Assembly: GCF_029504575.1 (NCBI RefSeq)
Contig: NZ_JAQFII010000001.1
Span: 2,392,501 to 2,456,500 of the forward strand
Length of the DNA stretch: 64,000 nucleotides
DNA from: Streptomyces sp. SPB162
GTDB lineage: Bacteria > Actinomycetota > Actinomycetes > Streptomycetales > Streptomycetaceae
Direction: 5' to 3'
Made by a program: the position numbers and the translations under genes. Position 1 is the first letter of the stretch, and each line of letters starts with the position of its first letter. The notes under the pieces were generated by a model that saw nothing but the letters and a program-made list of their open reading frames with translations, was not told the DNA's origin and made no database searches. Positions 1 through 7,387 of the stretch are shown here, in pieces.

Positions 1-324
1 GGCGGTCAGGTCCTCCCCGACGGTGGTGTTGCTGAGCACGTCCGCGCCGCCGATGACGTCGCGGTAGACCTCGGCCGACTTGGCTTTCGCCTCATCCTTC
101 GTGGCGAATCCACCTCGGCGCACCCGTCGGCGCTTCCCGCCCTCGCCGGCTTCGAGCTCGAAGTAGAAGTACCAGGTGCCATGACCCTTTTGCGTCAGCT
201 TGGGGCAGCTCGCGCCGAGTTTGCGCATCTTCGGCGCGCCGTCAGCGTCGATTATCGGAGTGCCGTCGTCCTCGACGATGGGCTCCTGGCAGGCACAGCG
301 CCGCTGGTAGCTGGGATCGAACAC
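1..324 (-). CDS. int: Tyrosine integrase, N-terminal part (runs off left edge)
   Basis: Reading leftward from a GTG at 324, this frame stays open to base 1. After about 45 residues rich in Cys, Asp and Pro comes a stretch with GTWYFYFELEAGEGGKRRRV, then GGFATKDEAKAKSAEVY. This is the arm-type DNA-binding domain that starts many actinobacterial phage and ICE tyrosine integrases. An AAGGGG ribosome site lies just upstream of the GTG. The catalytic domain lies outside the window, so its Arg-His-Arg-Tyr residues cannot be checked. It is divergent from the HTH gene at 462, the usual int/xis arrangement. Role inferred: site-specific integration of the element. Confidence 0.85.
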   Translation of the reverse strand, partial: MFDPSYQRRCACQEPIVEDDGTPIIDADGAPKMRKLGASCPKLTQKGHGTWYFYFELEAGEGGKRRRVRRGGFATKDEAKAKSAEVYRDVIGGADVLSNTTVGEDLTA

Positions 325-396
325 GTGTATCCCCTTCGTGGCTTCGCTTGTGGATCTTCTGTGTCGGTCCTTGTCGAACCGATGCTCTATCTTGCC

Positions 397-414
397 CCAA
401 CACTCCAGTGTTGG
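397..414. promoter_or_regulatory. Operator-like inverted repeat upstream of the HTH gene
   Basis: CCAACACT and AGTGTTGG form perfect 8-bp arms around a 2-bp centre, followed by TATCCT (417-422), a possible -10. Related repeats occur at 3207-3226, 6526-6541, 51467-51486 and 55772-55792, always before a gene. A phage repressor operator is the simplest reading. Confidence 0.55.
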
Positions 415-461
415 CGTATCCTTAAACCACGTTGGCGCGGGGGAGAACGCGACAACGGGAA

Positions 462-725
462 ATGACAACGAAGGACGCCTCCGCAACTACGGACTCCGGG
501 GCCGCCAGCCCGATGACCCTGGAGGAACTGCTCGCACTGCCGCCGACGGTGAACGTCACTACGGCCGCGCGAGTCCTGGGGATCGGTGTGCACAAGGCTT
601 ACAACTTGATCAAGGGGGGATCTTTCCCCGTGCAGACGCTCACACTGGGCAGCACGGTGAGGGTCCCTACGGCTGCGCTCTGGCGAGTGCTCGGAGTGAC
701 GCCGCCTCGCAGTGATCATTCGTAG
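462..725 (+). CDS. Small HTH DNA-binding protein, excisionase-like
   Basis: An 87-aa protein. After a Thr/Ser/Ala-rich tail, residues about 30-75 form a MerR/excisionase-type helix-turn-helix (VNVTTAARVLGIGVHKAYNL, then FPVQTLTLGSTVRVPTAAL). ATG 462 was preferred over the upstream TTG 432; a GGGGGAG lies 16 nt upstream, which is a long spacing, so the start is not certain. It is divergent from the integrase and sits behind an operator-like repeat. A recombination directionality factor is likely; a lysis/lysogeny regulator of the same fold is possible. Confidence 0.7.
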   Translation: MTTKDASATTDSGAASPMTLEELLALPPTVNVTTAARVLGIGVHKAYNLIKGGSFPVQTLTLGSTVRVPTAALWRVLGVTPPRSDHS

Positions 726-744
726 CTTTGGCGTATCGAGACCG

Positions 745-776
745 AGGTCACGGCCCTGTTCCTAGGGCCGTGACCT
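745..776. terminator. Hairpin terminator after the HTH gene
   Basis: A perfect 13-bp inverted repeat (AGGTCACGGCCCT with its complement) around a 6-nt loop, 20 bases after the stop at 725. There is no T-run, as is common in high-GC actinobacteria. Confidence 0.75.
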
Positions 777-824
777 AGGATCAGGCGGCTACGGGAGGCG
801 CATTAGAGAAGAACGGACGACCGC

Positions 825-1787
825 ATGCCACGGCTCTACGGTTTCGAGGACGCGTCGAGGCGTCGCCTACGCGACGACGAAGTGGACCCGCTTCGCCAGA
901 TGGCGAGCCGGGCGCTGGAAGGCCAGTCCAACGCGGACGTCGCTGTCTGGGCGAATGGCGCAGGCTACCGGGGCACGCTCGGCGGGGAGTGGAAGGACGC
1001 CTCGGTCGGACGCCTCTTCCGCAACCCCGCCATCGCCGGACTGCGCTACGACGATGACGGCGAACTCGTCGACGCCGGCCACCCGGGCGCCATCACGCGT
1101 GAGGAGTTCGTGCGGCTCCAGGAGAGGGACCAGAGCCGCAAGAAGGCTGACGCGGCACCGCCCTACGACTATCTCCTGGTGGACGGCGCGTGCACGTGCG
1201 GGAAGTGCACCTGGGCTCTCCAGGGCGCACGGACTAACGCTGGCACTCCCGGTTACCGCTGTCGCCCCAAGGACAAGGACGGCCGCGGTGGATGCGGCGA
1301 GGTCCGCATGGGCGCGGAGCTGCTAGAGGACTACGTCGGTGAGAACGTCGTTGCGGAACTCCTCAAGCCGGGCATCCGCAAGCAGATCCTCAAGGCTCAA
1401 GAAGCCGTCCGAGCCCAGGTCGAGAAGATGAAGACCTCGATCGAGGACCTTGGGGGCCGCCGGATCGAAGCGGCGACCCTCTACGGCCAGCGCCAGATCA
1501 GCAGCGACGCGTTCGTGACCGCTGAGCGCGAGATCACGGCCAGCCTCAAGGACATCCGAAACCGTCTGCGGTATGCAGAGCAGATGGCGAACTTCTCCCT
1601 CGGCGATGCCAAGGACCTTGTGCGCTGGTGGAACACCGCGCCGTCCGCGTCGAAGAGGGCGATCACGAGGCTGTTCTTCGAGAACATCGAGGTCTTCCCT
1701 GCAAGTGCACGGGGCATCCGCACCGTTGAGCCCGGCAGGGTGGTCCTCCACTGGCGCAAGCTGCCTGGCCTCTCAGATGGCCTGTGA
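825..1787 (+). CDS. Orphan recombinase and zinc-ribbon domains of a large serine recombinase
   Basis: A 320-aa protein. Residues 3-100 match the recombinase domain of large serine integrases (LYGFEDAS near the start, then GYRGTLGGEW and LFRNPAIAGLRY). A zinc-ribbon follows with Cys at 123, 125, 128, 146 and 157, then a coiled coil at about 185-270. The whole N-terminal catalytic resolvase domain, with its active Ser, is absent: a stop lies in frame 15 bases before ATG 825, and no resolvase sequence is visible upstream. The start falls on the domain boundary and the frame is clean for 320 codons. It may be a truncated integrase or a DNA-binding accessory protein. Its 3' end overlaps the convergent gene by 15 bases. 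Confidence 0.75.
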   Translation: MPRLYGFEDASRRRLRDDEVDPLRQMASRALEGQSNADVAVWANGAGYRGTLGGEWKDASVGRLFRNPAIAGLRYDDDGELVDAGHPGAITREEFVRLQERDQSRKKADAAPPYDYLLVDGACTCGKCTWALQGARTNAGTPGYRCRPKDKDGRGGCGEVRMGAELLEDYVGENVVAELLKPGIRKQILKAQEAVRAQVEKMKTSIEDLGGRRIEAATLYGQRQISSDAFVTAEREITASLKDIRNRLRYAEQMANFSLGDAKDLVRWWNTAPSASKRAITRLFFENIEVFPASARGIRTVEPGRVVLHWRKLPGLSDGL

Positions 1788-2549
1788 CGCAAGGACCTCG
1801 CGTGATGCACGTCGCCTGCCGACCATGGCGAGGGTCAGTCCCGTGATCAGCGCGACCACGGCGAGCCCGGCCAAGGCTGGGGAAATGATCTCTTCGGCGT
1901 CCAGCGACCACGGGTGGCCGAGGTAGTGAGTTACCAGGTATGACCCCTTGCTGGCCGCGTAGGCGACCCCGAGGACGGCCGCGAACGCCGACATGCCGAG
2001 ACCCTTCGCGGTCCAGGCATGGCCAGTCTGCCTCGCGGACAGAGCCATGCCGGAGCAGAGGAAGGCGATCTCCCCGCAGGTGATCGCCACGTAGGCCAGA
2101 TAGACCATGAGGTAGACGGTGACGCCCGGAGCCGTCGCGTACTCGGTCGTGAACTCAACGCTCTCGTCTGTCGTTGCGATGAACAGCGGCAGCATCGCGG
2201 CGAGGACACACACGGCGAAGGCGATGCGCGCGAACACGCTGGCTCTCAGCACCTCGTGGTTGTAGGACCAGTCGACAAGCATGAGCTGAAGGCTGCCGCA
2301 CCACAGCACGGCGCAGAAGTGCGCTCCGAGCTTGGCCGCGTTGTTCATCCCGGTCGCGGACTCAACGAGATCTTCGACCGGAGGCACGGCGAGGATGACG
2401 CCGACCGTACAGACTCCGAAGGCGGCGGCGCGGGCGAAGCGGGCGATGCGGTATTCGTTCCGGTCGCGCTGACGCCAGGCTTCACGGGCGGAGAGCACTG
2501 TGCCCGCTATGCCGAACAGGGCGCAGAGGCCGAAGACGAGGCCGTCCAT
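1773..2549 (-). CDS. Seven-helix membrane protein paired with XRE regulator (DUF6545/MAB_1171c-like)
   Basis: A 258-aa protein with about seven hydrophobic segments (near residues 4-20, 42-58, 75-95, 108-128, 143-165, 183-203 and 222-245) and a basic C-terminus. It lies 5 bases downstream of the XRE gene in the same direction, so the two are probably co-transcribed. Actinobacteria often pair an XRE regulator with a multi-helix protein of the MAB_1171c/DUF6545 type; this assignment rests on layout and topology only. In a prophage immunity region, superinfection exclusion or lysogenic conversion is possible. No catalytic motif was seen. Confidence 0.6.
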   Translation of the reverse strand: MDGLVFGLCALFGIAGTVLSAREAWRQRDRNEYRIARFARAAAFGVCTVGVILAVPPVEDLVESATGMNNAAKLGAHFCAVLWCGSLQLMLVDWSYNHEVLRASVFARIAFAVCVLAAMLPLFIATTDESVEFTTEYATAPGVTVYLMVYLAYVAITCGEIAFLCSGMALSARQTGHAWTAKGLGMSAFAAVLGVAYAASKGSYLVTHYLGHPWSLDAEEIISPALAGLAVVALITGLTLAMVGRRRASREVLASQAI

Positions 2550-2554
2550 GTGGT

Positions 2555-3082
2555 TCAGGTCCCTTCCAGGTCAGCGACGGCACGTTCGGCCGCCTCTGTG
2601 AAGCTGAGCCGTCTCCGCCGGCCTGGCCGTGGTGGTTCGGCGACAGGCGGCAGTGGATCGGGCACTTCGGGGACCGCGCGATCCGTACGTCCATGTCTTG
2701 TACGGATCTCACGTGCGGCCTCCAGAAGTTCGGCGACCCCGCCTTGGCCCAGGTCGTGGACCAGTCGGAGCGCCTCGCGAGCGTCTTGGTGCTCCTCGTA
2801 GACCGACAGCGAGGTCAAACCGTTGTACCCAGGAAGGAGATAAGCTACCGGACAGTCGAATGCGCGTGCGAGGCCCAGTAGTTGAGAGATTGACGGATTG
2901 GCCTTGATCCCGTTCAGGAGGTCGTTCACTACCTGATGGGTCATCGCCGGCCTGCCGCCGGGCGTCTCGGCGGTCGCGGCGGCGATGGCACGCGTGCTCG
3001 GGGTCTTCCCGTCGGCTCCGCGCTTCCTGCTGAGCAGCACGGCGAGCTTGCTGGCGAGCGGGGTATCCGGGCCGGGCCGCAT
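2555..3082 (-). CDS. XRE-family transcriptional regulator, candidate prophage repressor
   Basis: A 175-aa protein. Residues about 10-75 read as a Cro/C1-type HTH with a long insert (KLAVLLSRKRG, STRAIAAATAE, VVNDLLNGIKANPS, LLGLARAFDCPVAYLLPG). The C-terminus is basic and Pro/Arg-rich. It is leftward-transcribed, opposite to the early genes, as phage repressors often are. Its upstream region (3207-3226) carries a variant of the operator-like repeat found before several other genes, which fits autoregulation. It could instead be the dedicated regulator of its membrane-protein partner. Confidence 0.75.
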   Translation of the reverse strand: MRPGPDTPLASKLAVLLSRKRGADGKTPSTRAIAAATAETPGGRPAMTHQVVNDLLNGIKANPSISQLLGLARAFDCPVAYLLPGYNGLTSLSVYEEHQDAREALRLVHDLGQGGVAELLEAAREIRTRHGRTDRAVPEVPDPLPPVAEPPRPGRRRRLSFTEAAERAVADLEGT

Positions 3083-3420
3083 GGGTCTGACTACTCCTCG
3101 GGTACGCGTCAGGTTCGCTCACGGGCCCGCAGAGGCGACCCGCTGGGCATGTTCAGTGGCGATCATGGGGCGGGTGAGATTCCTGGGGCAGCCTAATGTC
3201 TATGTTGGTTGACAATGAGTGTTGCCCCCGCGCAAGATCGGTAACGGCAATTTGTGGATTGTGCACTCAGCATGCAGGCCGCCACCCTCCTCTGCTCTCC
3301 AAGCTGCGAGATCGTGACCGGCTCCCCCCTGCCGCCTGATGTGTGCCGACATTTTGCCTGTGTGGGGATCTAAGCGTGTCGTCACTCGTTAGGAGGGCGG
3401 AACGCTGCAACGCGGGAGGG
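3083..3420. promoter_or_regulatory. Divergent control region, no gene seen
   Basis: 338 bases between the leftward repressor and the next rightward gene. A TTGACA lies at 3209-3214 with CAAGAT 18 bases further on, a possible rightward promoter. Bases 3207-3226 read on the minus strand begin GCAACACTCATTG, half of the operator-like repeat. The rest shows no good reading frame. Confidence 0.5.
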
Positions 3421-3597
3421 ATGCGGGTGGGGATCGAGCTGGGACGAGTGCTGGCCCGGTTGGAAGAGTCTGGTGGCGTGGAGAATGTCGCCCTGAATGA
3501 CGAGTCGGCTCACGAGGTGCTGGGGGCCCTGTCGATCGTCGACCCGAAGCATGTCGGGTGCGAGGCTGAACGTCTGAGCGGCAACGCCGCACGCTGA
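3421..3597 (+). CDS. Small hypothetical protein
   Basis: A 58-aa frame (MRVGIELGRVLARLEESGG at the start) with a GGGAGGG immediately upstream. That site fits the in-frame GTG at 3427 better than ATG 3421, so the start is uncertain. No recognisable domain. It is followed 17 bases later by a strong terminator and precedes the ParB operon. It may be a small lysogeny-region gene. Confidence 0.4.
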   Translation: MRVGIELGRVLARLEESGGVENVALNDESAHEVLGALSIVDPKHVGCEAERLSGNAAR

Positions 3598-3614
3598 TCA
3601 CCGAGGCGGTAATG

Positions 3615-3646
3615 GGACGCGGAACCCTGGACGGGGTTCCGCGTCC
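3615..3646. terminator. Hairpin terminator before the ParB operon
   Basis: Perfect 13-bp arms (GGACGCGGAACCC and its complement) with a 6-nt loop. It separates the lysogeny region from the promoter at 3681-3713. Confidence 0.8.
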
Positions 3647-3680
3647 ACGCGTTTGACCTGCAAAAACTTCTCGAAAATTG

Positions 3681-3713
3681 TGGACCCCTCCCCTTAATGC
3701 ATATAGAATAGAA
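3681..3713 (+). promoter_or_regulatory. Early promoter copy 1 (TGCATATAGAATAGAA family)
   Basis: The 16-mer TGCATATAGAATAGAA at 3698-3713 contains a -10-like TAGAAT (3704-3709); TGGACC at 3681-3686 lies 17 bases upstream. Exact copies of the 16-mer precede operons at 51.3, 55.25 and 61.8 kb. The leader that follows has GGGGG and CCCCC tracts able to pair. Confidence 0.75.
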
Positions 3714-3764
3714 CTACAAGGAAGGGGGAGAGAAGAAACCCCCACCGACCTCTTGGAGACCGGA

Positions 3765-4934
3765 ATGCCGCACAAGTACGCGACCTTGAAGATGCGCCAG
3801 ATCCGCCGCAACCCGAACCAGCCCCGCGAGACCTTCAACGAGGAGGCCCTGACCGAGCTTGCCAACTCGATCAAGGAGCACGGCCTCCTCCAGCCGATCG
3901 TCGTCCGCAAGCTCACGGTAGAGCTGGTCAACAGCAAGCCCCAGCCGATCGTTTACGAGCTGGTCGCCGGCGAGCGCCGCTTCCGTGCCAACGAGCTGGC
4001 GGGCAACATCACCATCGAGACGAAGATCCTCCTGTCCGAGGGCGACGCCGAGATCAGCGACATGGACTCCTTCAAGAAGGCCATGGCCGAGAACCTGAAC
4101 CGCGAGGACATGCTTCCGCTGGAGGAGGCGCGCGGCTTCAAGAAGGTCCTCGACGAAGAGGAGGACGCCACCCCCGCGACCGTCGCGAAGATCTTCTCCA
4201 AGTCGGTCCAGTACGTCACGCAGCGCCTGGCGTTGCTCTCCCTGCGCCCCGAGATCCAGATGGCCGTTGACCTCGGGCACATCGGCACCCAGGCCGCAGT
4301 CCAGATCGCCGCCCTGTCCAGGGACAACCAGAAGGCCGTCTTCGAGGACTGGAAGAAGGGCGACAAGAGCGACAACCAGCTCGTCCACATCGCCTACGCC
4401 ATGCGCAAGCAGGAGAAGGCGGCTCAGCAGGACTCGATGGTCGACGTCGAGGAGATCACCCCCGAGGAGAAGACCGAGCGCACTCGTGCCCAGGCCAAGA
4501 CCAAGAGCGACCTCGACGAGATTGAGCGCATGTGCGACCTGCTGGACGGCATCGGCAAGGCGGACCCGATGGAGCTGGCCCGCGCGCTGGAGGGACAGGT
4601 GGGCAAGCGGCTGGAGCAGATGGACCGGGTCGCCAACTTCGTTCAGAAGGCCCGCTTCCAGCTCCGTCAGGCCAAGGCTCACGCCGACGCCAGCGAGATC
4701 ATGGTCAACCCCGCGGCGGCTGCCCCCGACCTGGTCGCGGAGGCCGACGCCGCACTCGTCCGCCTGGAGCCCGCCGCCGACGCCACCCCGCAGGCGGAGG
4801 CCGCTGCCGAGGTGGAGGCGGAGCCCACTCCCGCCCCGCAGGCCCCGGCTGTCACCGACGACGCGGAGCCGGAGAACGCCCCGCAGTCGGAGGAGTCCGA
4901 CGCGAACGCCGAGCTCGTCGCCGTCGCCGCCTGA
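3765..4934 (+). CDS. ParB-like DNA-binding protein
   Basis: A 389-aa protein. Residues 10-90 are a ParB/Srx N-terminal domain (IRRNPNQPRETF, IKEHGLLQPIVVRK, ELVAGERRFRAN at 66-77). Residues about 130-200 are a ParB-type HTH (ATVAKIFSKSVQYVTQRLAL). The last 90 residues are a low-complexity Ala/Glu/Pro tail. Start ATG 3765 follows TCTTGGAG by 6 nt. No ParA lies in the window, so partition is not established; phage ParB-like proteins can also be nucleases or regulators. Driven by the early-promoter family and ended by a hairpin at 4949-4975. Confidence 0.85.
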   Translation: MPHKYATLKMRQIRRNPNQPRETFNEEALTELANSIKEHGLLQPIVVRKLTVELVNSKPQPIVYELVAGERRFRANELAGNITIETKILLSEGDAEISDMDSFKKAMAENLNREDMLPLEEARGFKKVLDEEEDATPATVAKIFSKSVQYVTQRLALLSLRPEIQMAVDLGHIGTQAAVQIAALSRDNQKAVFEDWKKGDKSDNQLVHIAYAMRKQEKAAQQDSMVDVEEITPEEKTERTRAQAKTKSDLDEIERMCDLLDGIGKADPMELARALEGQVGKRLEQMDRVANFVQKARFQLRQAKAHADASEIMVNPAAAAPDLVAEADAALVRLEPAADATPQAEAAAEVEAEPTPAPQAPAVTDDAEPENAPQSEESDANAELVAVAA

Positions 4935-4948
4935 TCCACTCACTCAAC

Positions 4949-4975
4949 GGGGGCGGCTCCCAGCGGGCCGCCCCC
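4949..4975. terminator. Hairpin after the ParB-like gene
   Basis: GGGGGCGGC and GCCGCCCCC form 9-bp arms around a 9-nt loop, 15 bases after the stop codon. It may act as a partial terminator, since genes continue downstream without a clear new promoter. Confidence 0.65.
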
Positions 4976-5001
4976 TCCTTCTCTGCCTGGAGTCCCTAGT
5001 G

Positions 5002-5340
5002 ATGAACGACATCCACACCATGCGCAACATCAACCGCAACCTGTTCGAGGGAGTGCCGGCCACGGCCGACGCCCTTGAGGAGTACGACTCCGACGCGGCC
5101 CGACTCGTCCGCGAGGCCGCTCAGCATCTGGTCAAGGCCTGGCGCGACAACGACCCGGAGGCCCTGAAGGAGGCCAGCAACGCGACCTTCCTCGCCGCAG
5201 GCGAACTTCTCAACGGGGCCGGGCGCTCCGTCTACGTCCGCTTCCCCATCATGGTCGCGGCGCGCCTGGTGGAACTCGAAGCGGCGCTTCTCACCGCCGG
5301 TACCCGGACCGCCAACGAGGCGGAGGGGCGTACGGCGTGA
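5002..5340 (+). CDS. Hypothetical early protein
   Basis: A 112-aa, mostly helical, acidic protein (MNDIHTMRNINRNLFEGV at the start). TGGAG lies 9 nt before ATG 5002; an adjacent GTG is an alternative start. Its stop overlaps the next start (GTGA), so the two are translationally coupled. No family recognised. Confidence 0.7.
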   Translation: MNDIHTMRNINRNLFEGVPATADALEEYDSDAARLVREAAQHLVKAWRDNDPEALKEASNATFLAAGELLNGAGRSVYVRFPIMVAARLVELEAALLTAGTRTANEAEGRTA

Positions 5341-5588
5341 AGCGGCCCGAGCGCATCGACGGTCTCAAGACCTGGCCCGAGGACGGCACCCTGCCGCCCG
5401 AAGCGTGCCGCCTCTGCGACGCCGACCTGGCCAACACCTTCAACCAGTTGGCCTCAGCGATCTGCGTCGTCTGCGGCTACTGGGTCTGCGAACTCTGCGA
5501 CGGCGGCACGGACCCCACTACCGGCGACGCCGTCTGCGCCGACCACAAGAGCCACCCCCTCGCCGTCAACTGCACCCAGTACGCCTGA
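5337..5588 (+). CDS. Small Cys-rich zinc-ribbon-like protein
   Basis: An 83-aa protein starting at a GTG that overlaps the upstream stop. It has CRLC and a CVVCGYWVCELC block, then a further Cys-x-x-His (CADH), a pattern suited to one or two zinc sites. Function unknown; early phage genes of this kind are often nucleic-acid or protein adaptors. Confidence 0.7.
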   Translation: MKRPERIDGLKTWPEDGTLPPEACRLCDADLANTFNQLASAICVVCGYWVCELCDGGTDPTTGDAVCADHKSHPLAVNCTQYA

Positions 5589-5603
5589 TCAGGAGCCCCA
5601 ACC

Positions 5604-6518
5604 ATGAAGATAGATCCCGACGTTCTCGACGTACTCCGGGCGGCCACGGTCGACGGTCCGGCGCTCCGACTGAACGGCCAACTCGAACGCAAGCTGTACG
5701 AGCGCGTCAACCTCGCCCTTCACGCGCTGGGCGGCGTCTGGCACCGCTAAAGGAAGGCCCACATCTTCACCATCGACGCCGCAGACGCCGTAGCAGGGCT
5801 GCTCGCCACGGGCGAGGTGATCACCGACGTCGACCGGGGGTTCTTCCCGACGCCGGAGCCCACGGTCGAACGTCTCCTGGACCTGGCCGAACTCGAACCT
5901 GGATGCGAGGTGCTGGAGCCCTCGGCGGGGCGCGGCGCCATCGCCGAGGCGGTAGCCGCCCGCGGGGCCGTCGTGGATTGCGTCGAACTCGACACCGCTC
6001 GCGCCGAGCACATCCGCGCCGGCGGGTACGCCCGCCAGGTCACGAACGCCGACTTCTTCAGCGTGCAGGTGGAGCGCCGCTACCAACGGGTCATCATGAA
6101 CCCGCCGTTCGCCGGACGTCAGGACATCCGGCACGTGGAGCGGGCGCTGCGCTTCATCCGGCCCGGCGGCCTTCTCGTCGCGATCATGTACGGCAGCCTC
6201 ACCTACCGGGGCGACAGCCGGACCAAGGACTTCCACGCCCGGATATGGGAGGCGCGGGGCAGCCTCTGGGAGCTGCCCGCAGATGCGTTCCCGGCGGTAG
6301 GGGTGGCCACGGTGATCGCGGTCATCCCGGTCCGTGACGTCACTCCTCCTCGCGGCATGCGGCAGATCACGCTCAGGCCCGAGGACTTCACCGCTCGGCC
6401 CCGCGCGGTGCAGCAGGACCTGTTCCTCACCGACGAGCCAACCGCTCATCGCGCAGCGACTCTTGACGGGCTCGGGTACGGAGCGCCGCACGACGGACGG
6501 GATCACACCGAACGATAG
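5604..6518 (+). pseudogene. N6-adenine DNA methyltransferase interrupted by an in-frame TAA
   Basis: ATG 5604 (AGGAG 11 nt upstream) opens a frame of 48 codons ending in TAA at 5748-5750. The same frame continues without another stop to 6518. The first 48 residues (MKIDPDVLDVLRAA, ERKLYERVNLAL, GGVWHR) and the segment after the stop (RKAHIFTIDAADAVAGLLAT) look like consecutive parts of one actinophage methyltransferase. The main domain has SAM motif VLEPSAGRGAIAEAVA and catalytic NPPF in VIMNPPFAGRQD. A single substitution (AAA, CAA or GAA to TAA) would explain the stop. The catalytic half could still be made by reinitiation at GTG 5817, since AGGAAGG follows the stop. Confidence 0.75.
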
Positions 6519-6525
6519 ATAGATC

Positions 6526-6547
6526 CCAACACTTAAGAGTGATACGG
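6526..6547. promoter_or_regulatory. Operator-like repeat before the structured transcript
   Basis: CCAACACTTAAGAGTG shares its left half with the site at 397-414. GATACGGTCTAT follows and may hold a -10. The 8-mer TAGATCCC directly before it recurs before the site at 55772; TAGATTCC precedes the one at 51467. Confidence 0.5.
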
Positions 6548-6751
6548 TCTATTTCGTTGGCGGGAACGGCCACATCCGAGGAACCGGCCCACCAGCACGC
6601 CGTGGCATGCGGCATCCCCTCGGTGCCTGGCGGGTGGCCAATCCCCCGCGCCCTACCCGCCAGGCACCGGCTTCGCGCCGAAGCGAAACCACCGGGAACG
6701 CAGTGCCACGAACACGACCGGACCCGCCCCCGCCACGCCGGGGGCGGGTCC
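6548..6751 (+). ncRNA. Candidate structured small RNA or leader with three hairpins
   Basis: No convincing frame lies here, but three stems follow the operator/promoter in order. Bases 6621-6635 and 6655-6669 are a perfect 15-bp pair around a 19-nt loop. CTTCGCGCCGAAG at 6671-6683 is a 5-bp stem. Bases 6720-6732 and 6739-6751 are a perfect 13-bp GC stem that would end transcription. The result would be a transcript of about 200 nt. It could be a trans-acting RNA or an attenuator leader of the gene at 6770. The calls rest on pairing seen by eye. Confidence 0.45.
6720..6751. terminator. GC-rich terminator ending the structured transcript
   Basis: GGACCCGCCCCCG and its complement form 13-bp arms with a 6-nt loop. 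It sits 18 bases before ATG 6770, so it could act as an attenuator. Confidence 0.7.
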
Positions 6752-6769
6752 CGTGCACTCCGGAGCGAC

Positions 6770-6982
6770 ATGAGCGCAGAGGACTTCAACGGGAATCCCG
6801 CCGATCGCGAGCTGTACCTACGTCTCCTCAGAGAACGAGACGGCCCCCCGCAGAAGGCCGCCGACGAGCGCGACCCAGGCCGAAGGGTTCGCAGAGTTCC
6901 CGATCAAGACGCCGCACGGCGCAGCGCAGAACTCGAAGCAGCCATCACGCCCAGACGACGACCCAGGAGAACAGCGGCATGA
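6770..6982 (+). CDS. Small charged hypothetical protein
   Basis: A 70-aa Arg/Asp/Glu-rich protein (MSAEDFNGNPADRELYLRLL at the start). GGAG lies 4 nt before ATG 6770, directly downstream of the hairpin at 6720-6751. Its stop overlaps the next ATG. No domain recognised; the frame is short, so support is moderate. Confidence 0.5.
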   Translation: MSAEDFNGNPADRELYLRLLRERDGPPQKAADERDPGRRVRRVPDQDAARRSAELEAAITPRRRPRRTAA

Positions 6983-7104
6983 ACGAGGACCAAACGCCCA
7001 GGCAGACCGGGCGCGGCGAGCCACCCGTGCCAGGCGCGGAGTGGTGCAACGCCTGCGACGGATGGTGCCTGCCGTCAGGCATCTGCCGCTGCAACAACCG
7101 CTGA
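6979..7104 (+). CDS. 41-aa Cys-rich microprotein
   Basis: ATG 6979 overlaps the upstream TGA, with AGGAGA just before. The C-terminal half holds WCNACDGWCLPSGICRC, five Cys spaced as in a small zinc finger or knuckle. Similar tiny Cys proteins are common in actinophage early regions. Function unknown. Confidence 0.5.
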   Translation: MNEDQTPRQTGRGEPPVPGAEWCNACDGWCLPSGICRCNNR

Positions 7105-7112
7105 GCTCGGCC

Positions 7113-7147
7113 CTTGTGGGCTTTGCCTTCCGGACAGAGCCCACAAG
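7113..7147. terminator. Hairpin terminator
   Basis: CTTGTGGGCT and AGCCCACAAG, 10-bp arms with a 15-nt loop, 8 bases after the stop of the Cys-rich microprotein. The 240 bases after it hold a TTGACC and an ATATAAG but no gene before 7388. Confidence 0.65.
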
Positions 7148-7387
7148 GACGCGGGGGCAGGTTGCCCCGGCCATCGTCTTGACCTTTGGAGTCCTACCGT
7201 CCAGGTTCGTCGGTGCATGGAGCTCCAAATGCTGATATAAGCACCACGGAGCCCAGGGCCGACGTGACGCCGGCCCGCCGGACGGTGCCTCAGGGTTCGC
7301 TCAAATCCGTTACCTCACAAGCGAGTTCGCATCACCATGTGAGGACCCATCCGACACGAAGGTGAATGGCTCTCATCCCGGGGACGA

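Noticed and set aside
1..324. Attachment site beside the integrase
   Set aside because: No tRNA end or repeated core could be paired within the window, so attP or attL could not be placed.
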